From positions 265,494,131 to 265,558,130 of the forward strand of contig CM041779.1 in assembly GCA_023374045.1 (NCBI GenBank): a DNA stretch of 64,000 nt, given 5' to 3'. Below the pieces are notes generated by a model that searched no databases, was not told the DNA's origin, and saw only the letters and a program-made list of their open reading frames with translations. This document shows, in pieces, positions 58,513 to 64,000 of the stretch. Positions within the stretch are counted from its first letter, which is position 1; the number at the start of each line of letters is the position of its first letter. Source of the DNA: Limonium bicolor. Taxonomy: Eukaryota; Streptophyta; Magnoliopsida; Caryophyllales; Plumbaginaceae. A program made the translations under genes and the position numbers.

Positions 58513-60359
58513 TGTTGGAGAAATATGTGACTACTTCTACAACTTAGGCAGTGTACCTATCGTTTTGCGGAATAGTGGATTTATGGGTTGTCGTACTCTT
58601 GGGGACCTCGCTGTGGATAACTGATAGTGTATTAAATTGACTAAGATTTCTAGCAAACAGGTTTTATCATTTTTTGAAAGAGTATGATTAACAGCTAAGT
58701 CATAAGACAATAATAAAAACAATTAATCAAAACAGAAAAGAAATAGAAATTGTAAATCTTTTTGTTTTTAAAGAAGCATCCCGGGTTATTCTGCTCACCT
58801 ATTTTATCCAATTATATCAATATAAACTTTCCACTTTAGCAATAAACTCAGGAATCTTAATTAGTTCATTGATCGGTCCTTGTACAATAAACCCAGATTA
58901 ACTTAAACAATAAGCTACAATTCTTGCCCAAGTCATTATTAATAAATCGCTTAATTACCAATTCCTATTGGAGACAGATTAACCTATAGGCGAGACACGC
59001 TTCTAGTCGTTAACCCGTTTTGACTTCCTATGTCTAGAACCTTGTCTCAGCAACGCATTTTAACAAGACAACTACAAATATCACTTTAATAATTGTACAA
59101 GAAGATTAAAGCGCATTAAGAACAAGAATCAAAATACTGCTTAGATAAATTATAGCAGAAAGCTTACATAACACAATTATATAAAATAGGCTCGCTTCCA
59201 AACCCGGGAAGCTAAGTTTATTACTCAGACATTAACAAGGATGAAAATAAAGATAGAAATAGCCATTATTTTGGAGACTGCCGGAGGAGACGGGACTGCG
59301 ACTCGCTTCTGCTCCAGCTGCTATTCTTCTCTTCTTTTAATCCTGGTTCTGCTGAGTGGTGGAATGAAGAATGAAAATAAAATGGAGAAGTAGGGGATAA
59401 GAGGATGGAATGGGTCGTAGGTGTGGTTTGTATCGTGGTGTTCGATTCTGTTGTGAAGGATGGATTCTATTTTTGAAGCAGAAGTACTGGGTTTATATAG
59501 AAGAAAGGAGGAGGAAGAAGACATGGATGGAACACGCGTGAGAAGGAAGAAGACAGGCTGGAACAACGCATGAGGAATTTAAGGAGTGCACCACGTGAGG
59601 AATTTAGGGAGTGTCGGCCGGCGCCTGATATTGCTGATCAGGTAGATAGATGTGTTTGCAGGCGCCACAAATGAAGAAGACAACTGGGTAGACAGCGCCG
59701 AAAGAAAACTGTCGCGATAATTTCTGGATCTGGTTGCACGTCCTTGTTTATGTCCGGCCATATTTGGGCGGACGTCTCAGTGTTGTCCGGCCTTTTATCC
59801 ACGGACGCGGCTATTCTCGTCTGGCCAAACTTGAGCGGACGTGACACGGACTCTTCTTTCTTGTCCGCCCTTTTCTACCCGGACAGCACATGGACACACT
59901 CCTTCTTGTCCGCCCTTTGTTACCCGGACAAGACACGGACAAACTCTTCTTGTCCGCCCTTTGTTCCTCGGACATCACACGGACACAAGACTCTCATGTC
60001 CGGCCTTTCTTCCTCGGACAACACATGGACACAAGTCCTCTTGTCCGTCCTCTGTCCGGACAAACTTAAGCAGACGTGACACGGACGTCCCTCTTACAAG
60101 CCTGGTTCAGACGAAAATTGGTTTGCTTCTAAAATATTCGTTTCAGCTCCGATTTAAGATCCGTTTTCGCCTATGTGTTCGTCTCTTCGTCTAATTTGAT
60201 CCTAGCTTGGTTTTCCAAATGTTTAACCATTAAATTTGTGAGATAACCAATAAAACATAAACTAGAGGAAAACTAACCAAAGTGGAGAAATGAGCAAGAA
60301 AAGTGCTGATATAATACATGAAATACACCCATAAAACATGCTCATTTGGGCACTTATCA
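58513..60359 (-). repeat. Element J 3' LTR
   Basis: 1,847 bp; on the plus strand it runs from TGTTGGAGAAAT to GGGCACTTATCA. The reverse TATA box (TTATATA, 59493-59499) gives a minus-strand start near 59,465. The GTCCG array at 59752-60089 lies upstream of it, in U3. ORFs 59744-60079 and 59841-60194 run through the array and are artefacts of it. Confidence 0.9.
59752..60089. repeat. GTCCG/CGGAC inverted-repeat array, element J 3' LTR
   Basis: About seven copies of GTCCG(C/G)CCTTT alternate with CGGACA-type arms. Period is about 40 bp. The array is 250-600 bp upstream of the TATA box on the element strand. The 5' LTR copy starts at 63928 and runs off the window. Confidence 0.88.
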
Positions 60360-60397
60360 CACCCCCACACTTATCTTTTGCTTGTCCTCAAGCAAAA
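60360..60397 (-). promoter_or_regulatory. Element J polypurine tract and stem-loop
   Basis: On the minus strand GATAAGTGTGGGGGTG adjoins the LTR start. Next to it, 60376-60397 forms a perfect 9-bp stem, TTTTGCTTG / CAAGCAAAA, with coding-strand loop AGGA. Confidence 0.85.
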
Positions 60398-61765
60398 CCA
60401 TGTACCCAAGTAAGTAGGGAATGCTCAATACTAACAAATATTATTATGAAGGGTAGGATAAAGAGGTGAACAGTACATGATCTTAAACTTTTCGAGGAGT
60501 GTGATCCATCAACTACTGGTGGCACAGGTGTGCTCAGGGTAAAAACAAAATATAAAGTTTCGGGGTATGATCCAGAGTGCTTCATTGCTTGAAGATTAGG
60601 TAACTTTGAGAACTTTTACCATGGCCAACTTCTCTCAAGAATGGGCATTGAGGAGAAAACAAAACGAAAAATAGATTTATGCATTTGTTTCACTTTTGCA
60701 TAAGAGATGAAAAGGTAATATTTAGGCTTCAAGCCTTTGTATTTAAGAACACTCAACTCTCTTTGTTGGTTACCAATGGTGTCTCGCAAGTCCCTTGTTT
60801 ATTTTTATTTATACAGAGAAGCACCCCATAGCAATCCCTAAGAGAGAAGACAGAAAGAACCCCTGAGCAATAAAAATCCAACCATTTCAGATCATTTGGT
60901 CACACCGCATAAAAAAATGCTCCTCAAAAGTAATCAAAATGAAAAAATTTGTACCATTTATCCCACAATTCATAACAGTATTTATTCATAAAGAGAACAA
61001 CCCACATATAAAGGGTCCACGATATTGAATTTGGAAAAACGCCAGATAAGCAGAGAGATTAAGCATTTTAAGCAATGTGTCAATTAAGAGAGACTTAAGA
61101 CGAGTGACAGAGAAGTGAGTCCTCCCCCACACTTAGATTGGAGCAATGTCCTCATTGCGTAGGAAGAATTAAATTAATGAGGTCATGCAATCTACCAGAT
61201 TTCCTCACATAATGCAGAGCAGTAGGGAGTAGTAAAAATTTGAAGTGCAAAGCAAAGAGAGTGTACTCCCTATAGTTTGCAGAGTGTTTAGATAGAGCTC
61301 CCCCACACTTGAGTTCAGCTGTAGGAATGTGCATAATGTTCCTGTAATGAATATTCTAAACAGCCAGAAGAACTCAAGTTAATTCTCCTCGCTCTCTCTC
61401 CTCCTCTTTTTTTATTATATATATAAACATATATAGGAATAATATGGAAGACAAAACATAAAACAGAAATAGTAGGGTAATAAAATTTAACCACTGGGTT
61501 GCCTCCCAGTAAGTTGCCCGTATTTATAGTCTTTGCCTAGATTCCTGCTTCGTTACCCTGGATCAAAAACAAAAGTAGACAACAGCTTTGCCAGGAAAAC
61601 GAAGTTAGTAGTAATTAAAAACAAACTACCTGGATTAAAATCGAATGTCACCTTGGCAAATAAAATAGGAAAATGAATACTCCACAAAACCTGGTGTTTG
61701 AGGAGGTACTGCCGGTAACATAGTTCTAACAGAAGACCAGGTGGTGATGAATTTTCTTCATCAAA
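60398..61765 (-). other. Element J internal region, 3' part, no gene
   Basis: No ORF of note. Two further PPT-like copies of the 11-mer CCCCCACACTT (plus strand) lie at 61124-61134 and 61300-61310. The first has its own perfect 6-bp stem-loop with AGGA loop at 61143-61158. Confidence 0.65.
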
Positions 61766-62407
61766 TTAGAGGATGTAGACATCCTCCTCTTGTTGTTGAG
61801 GCTTATGGAGGCAGGGTGAGAATTGATAAGAGACTGGTGGTAGCGGTGTTCCTTCCTCAGATGCGAGGATGTAAATTTCCTCTCCTGATTGATGAGGCTC
61901 AATAGGATAATCCTCTTCTAGCTTGCGGACTGGCTCAGACAAAATATCTTCAAATTTTAATTGCTCCTCTTGTGCTGGGGATGGTGATGGAGGAGAATTG
62001 TAACTTTCAGACATTTGCTCCAACTCGGCGTCGGAGAAAAATGTCCTGATAAGTTTCTTTATCTCCTCATCAGAACTTGTAGCTTCAAGAATATCTGGCT
62101 CGAATCGATCTTTGCTCCTTGGAGTCACCACTGGAATCTCTTCTAGCGGCTTGGCCTGACTCGGGAAAAATTCGTCTGGCACTTGTGTAGATTACTGTTC
62201 ATTCTGATTGAAGTAGTCATATCCTAACTGAGCTTCTTTGTAATGTGTATTAGCCTGGTCGACTTCCCACCAATACGGCTCTCGATTTGATTGCTGAGGT
62301 GGTTGATAATCCTTGACCAACCTTTGATATTAGGACATCTCCTCTTGCATGTGCGTCCATTCCAAATCAATCAATAATCTTCTCACCTCATCGTAGCCGC
62401 TCTCCAT
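61766..62407 (-). pseudogene. Acidic ORF of element J, two in-frame stops, unknown function
   Basis: From ATG at 62407 the minus strand reads MESGYDEVRRLLIDLEWTHM..., with one TAA near 62330 and another near 62193, then an open frame of about 138 codons to 61766. Over the whole stretch one frame is kept (about 214 codons). The protein is rich in Glu, Asp, Pro and Ser, has no membrane segment or cysteine cluster, and repeats an (E)E-x-Y-I-L motif near its end (EEIYILASEE, EEDVYIL). I do not recognise it; it is not Athila gag capsid. Both stops can come from single C-to-T changes. It lies first after the PBS, where gag would be. Confidence 0.55.
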
Positions 62408-62662
62408 AATCAGTAACTATCCTACAAAAACAAAAATAAAAATACCAAGTAGAATAGAACTAAAAATAGAAAATAAACACAAAAACAAAATTAACTAAAT
62501 AAAAAAAACAAATAAGATATAAAACATAAATAAAAGAAAATTGCTAAAACAAATAAAGTAAGTAAAATTAAATAAAGCCAAAATAAAATAAAATAAAATA
62601 TGAAAAAAAACTAAACAGAAATCTCAATAAAATTAAGAACCATCAATTAACCGTGCCGGAGA
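62408..62662 (-). other. Element J leader, A-rich on plus strand
   Basis: About 250 bp of AAATAAA-type sequence (T-rich on the element strand) lies between the PBS and the acidic ORF, as in element H's T-rich leader. Confidence 0.6.
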
Positions 62663-62680
62663 TCCCCGGCAACGGCGCCA
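62663..62680 (-). promoter_or_regulatory. Primer-binding site, tRNA-Asp (element J)
   Basis: The minus strand reads TGGCGCCGTTGCCGGGGA, a perfect complement to plant tRNA-Asp(GTC) 3' end with CCA as far as I know it, six bases from the LTR. Confidence 0.92.
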
Positions 62681-62686
62681 AAAACT

Positions 62687-64000
62687 TGTTGGAGAAATGT
62701 GTGACTACTTCTACAACTTAGGCAGTGTACCTATCGTTTCGCGGAATAGTGGATTTGTGGGTTGTCGTACTCTTGGGGACCTCGCTGTGGATAACTGATA
62801 GTGTAGTAAATTGATTGAGATTTCTAGCAAACAGGTTTTATCATTTTTTGAAAGAGTATGATTAACAACTAACTCATAAGACAATAATAAAAACAATTAA
62901 TCAAAACAGGAAAGAAATAGAAATTGTAAATCTTTTTGTTTTTAAAGAAGCATCCCAGGTTGTTCTGCTCACCTATTTTATCCAATTATATCAATATAAA
63001 CTTTCCCACTTTAGCAATAAACTCAGGAATCTTAATTAGTTCATTGACCGGTCCTTGTACAATAAACCCAGATTAACTTAAACAACAAGCTACAATTCTT
63101 GCCCAAGTCATTATTAATTAATCGCTTAATTACCAATTCCTATTGGAGACAGATTAACCTATAGGCGAGACACGCTTCTAGTCGTTAACCCGTTTTGACT
63201 TTCTATGTCTAGAACCTTGTCTCAGCAACGCATTTTAACAAGAGAACTACAAATATCACTTTAATAATTGTACAAGAAGATTAAAGTGCATTAAGAACAA
63301 GAATCAAAATACTGCTTAGATAAATTATAGCGGAAAGCTTACATAACACAATTATATAAAATAGGTTCGCTTCCAAACCCGGGAAGCTAAGTTTATTACT
63401 CAGACATTAACAAGGATGAAAATAAAGATAGAAATAGCCATTATTTTGGAGACTGCCGGAGGAGACGGGAATGCGACTCGCTTCTGCTCCAGCTGCTATT
63501 CTTCTCTTCTTTTAATCCTGGTTCTGTCGAGTGGTGGAATGAAGAATGAAAATAAAATGGAGAAGTGGGGGATAAGAGGATGGAATGGGTCGTAGGTGTG
63601 GTTTGTATCGTGGTGTTTGATTCTGTTGTGAAGGATGGATTCTATTTTTGAAGCAAAAGTACTGGGTTTATATAGAAGAAAGGAGGAGGAAGAAGACAGG
63701 GATGGAACACGCGTGAGAAGGAAGAAGACAGGGCTGGAACAACGCGTGAGGAATTTTAGGAGTGCACCGCGTGAGAAATTTAGGGAGTGTCGGCCAGCGC
63801 CTGATATTGTTGATCAGGTAGATGGATGTGTTTGCAGGTGCCACAAATGAAGAAGACAACTGGGTAGACAGCGCCGAAAGAAAACTGTCGCGATAATTTC
63901 TAGATCTGGTTGCACGTCCTTGTTTGTGTCCGACCATATTTGGGCGGACGTCTCAGTATTGTCCGGCCTTTTATCCACGGACGCGGCTATTCTCGTCCAG
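62687..64000 (-). repeat. Element J 5' LTR, partial
   Basis: 1,314 bp visible, closely matching 58513-59826. The reverse TATA box is at 63668-63674. The GTCCG array begins at 63928. The U3 end is outside the window. The short ORFs here repeat those of the other LTR and are not genes. Confidence 0.9.

Larger units (their letters stand above)
58513..64000 (-). mobile_element. Element J: non-autonomous Athila-like retrotransposon (5' LTR runs off the window)
   Basis: Two LTRs in minus orientation (58513-60359 and 62687 onward) flank a 2.3-kb internal region with a perfect tRNA-Asp PBS, a PPT and no gag or pol. It is inserted in element I's RT; ATCGA (58508-58512) would be the target duplication. 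LTRs differ by roughly 2-3% by eye over the visible part. The only coding-like trace is an acidic ORF with two stops. Confidence 0.87.

Noticed and set aside
59744..60194. ORFs of 111 and 117 codons in element J LTR
   Set aside because: They read through the GTCCG array in two frames; repetition explains the open frames.

Overview
This window looks like repeat-rich intergenic DNA from a large flowering-plant nuclear genome. It holds no ordinary host gene that I can recognise. The evidence is long terminal repeats (LTRs) with TG...CA ends, 5-bp target-site duplications, primer-binding sites (PBS) matching plant tRNA 3' ends (initiator Met, Asp, Arg), polypurine tracts (PPT), and remnants of Ty3/gypsy gag, protease, reverse transcriptase (RT), RNase H and integrase. 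All alignments here were made by eye. Clade names (Tekay/Del-like, Athila, Tat/Ogre-like) rest on PBS type, gag/RT appearance and LTR length. I cannot name the species.

Layout, using letters for elements. A (1-796, +): the 3' end of an LTR, inserted in B. B (797-4966 and 13611-17160, +): 3' half of the internal region plus a 4.4-kb 3' LTR of a large non-coding retrotransposon derivative (LARD-like). C (4967-13610, +): a complete 8.6-kb gag-only element inserted in B's LTR, with TSD GGTAG on both sides and nearly identical LTRs. D (17161-23899, -): internal fragment and 5' LTR of a second LARD-like copy, interrupted by B. 23900-24790: unassigned DNA. E (24791-25039 and 39213-43893, -): an old non-autonomous element with only 820 bp between its LTRs. 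F (25040-39212, -): a complete 14.2-kb LARD-like element inserted in E's 3' LTR, with TSD ATAGA. G (43894-48114, -): decayed gag-pol of a Tekay/Del-like element. H (48115-51821, +): Athila 5' LTR, tRNA-Asp PBS and gag. I (51822-58512, +): a Tekay/Del-like element inserted in H's gag; it carries an open AlkB-type dioxygenase ORF between nucleocapsid and protease. J (58513-64000, -): a non-autonomous Athila-like element inserted in I's RT.

The most unusual content is as follows. (1) A 220-codon AlkB/ALKBH1-like 2-oxoglutarate Fe(II) dioxygenase lies inside retrotransposon I, with all catalytic motifs present, while the neighbouring gag, protease and RT are broken by stops. (2) Arrays of inverted repeats built on a GTCCG...CGGAC core occur in the LTRs of seven elements from several lineages; two lineages share almost the same unit. 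(3) A small stem-loop with an AGGA or TGGG loop sits just upstream of the PPT in several families. Its stem sequence changes while pairing is kept, and it is duplicated together with internal PPT copies. (4) Conserved stem-loops overlap the PBS and sit near the LTR 3' end in B, D, F and I.

Functionally, B, D and F share LTR ends, PBS and leader hairpin with the coding element I. They are plausible non-autonomous partners mobilised by proteins from an I-like relative. C and J have gag-only or no-pol structures and would also depend on other elements.
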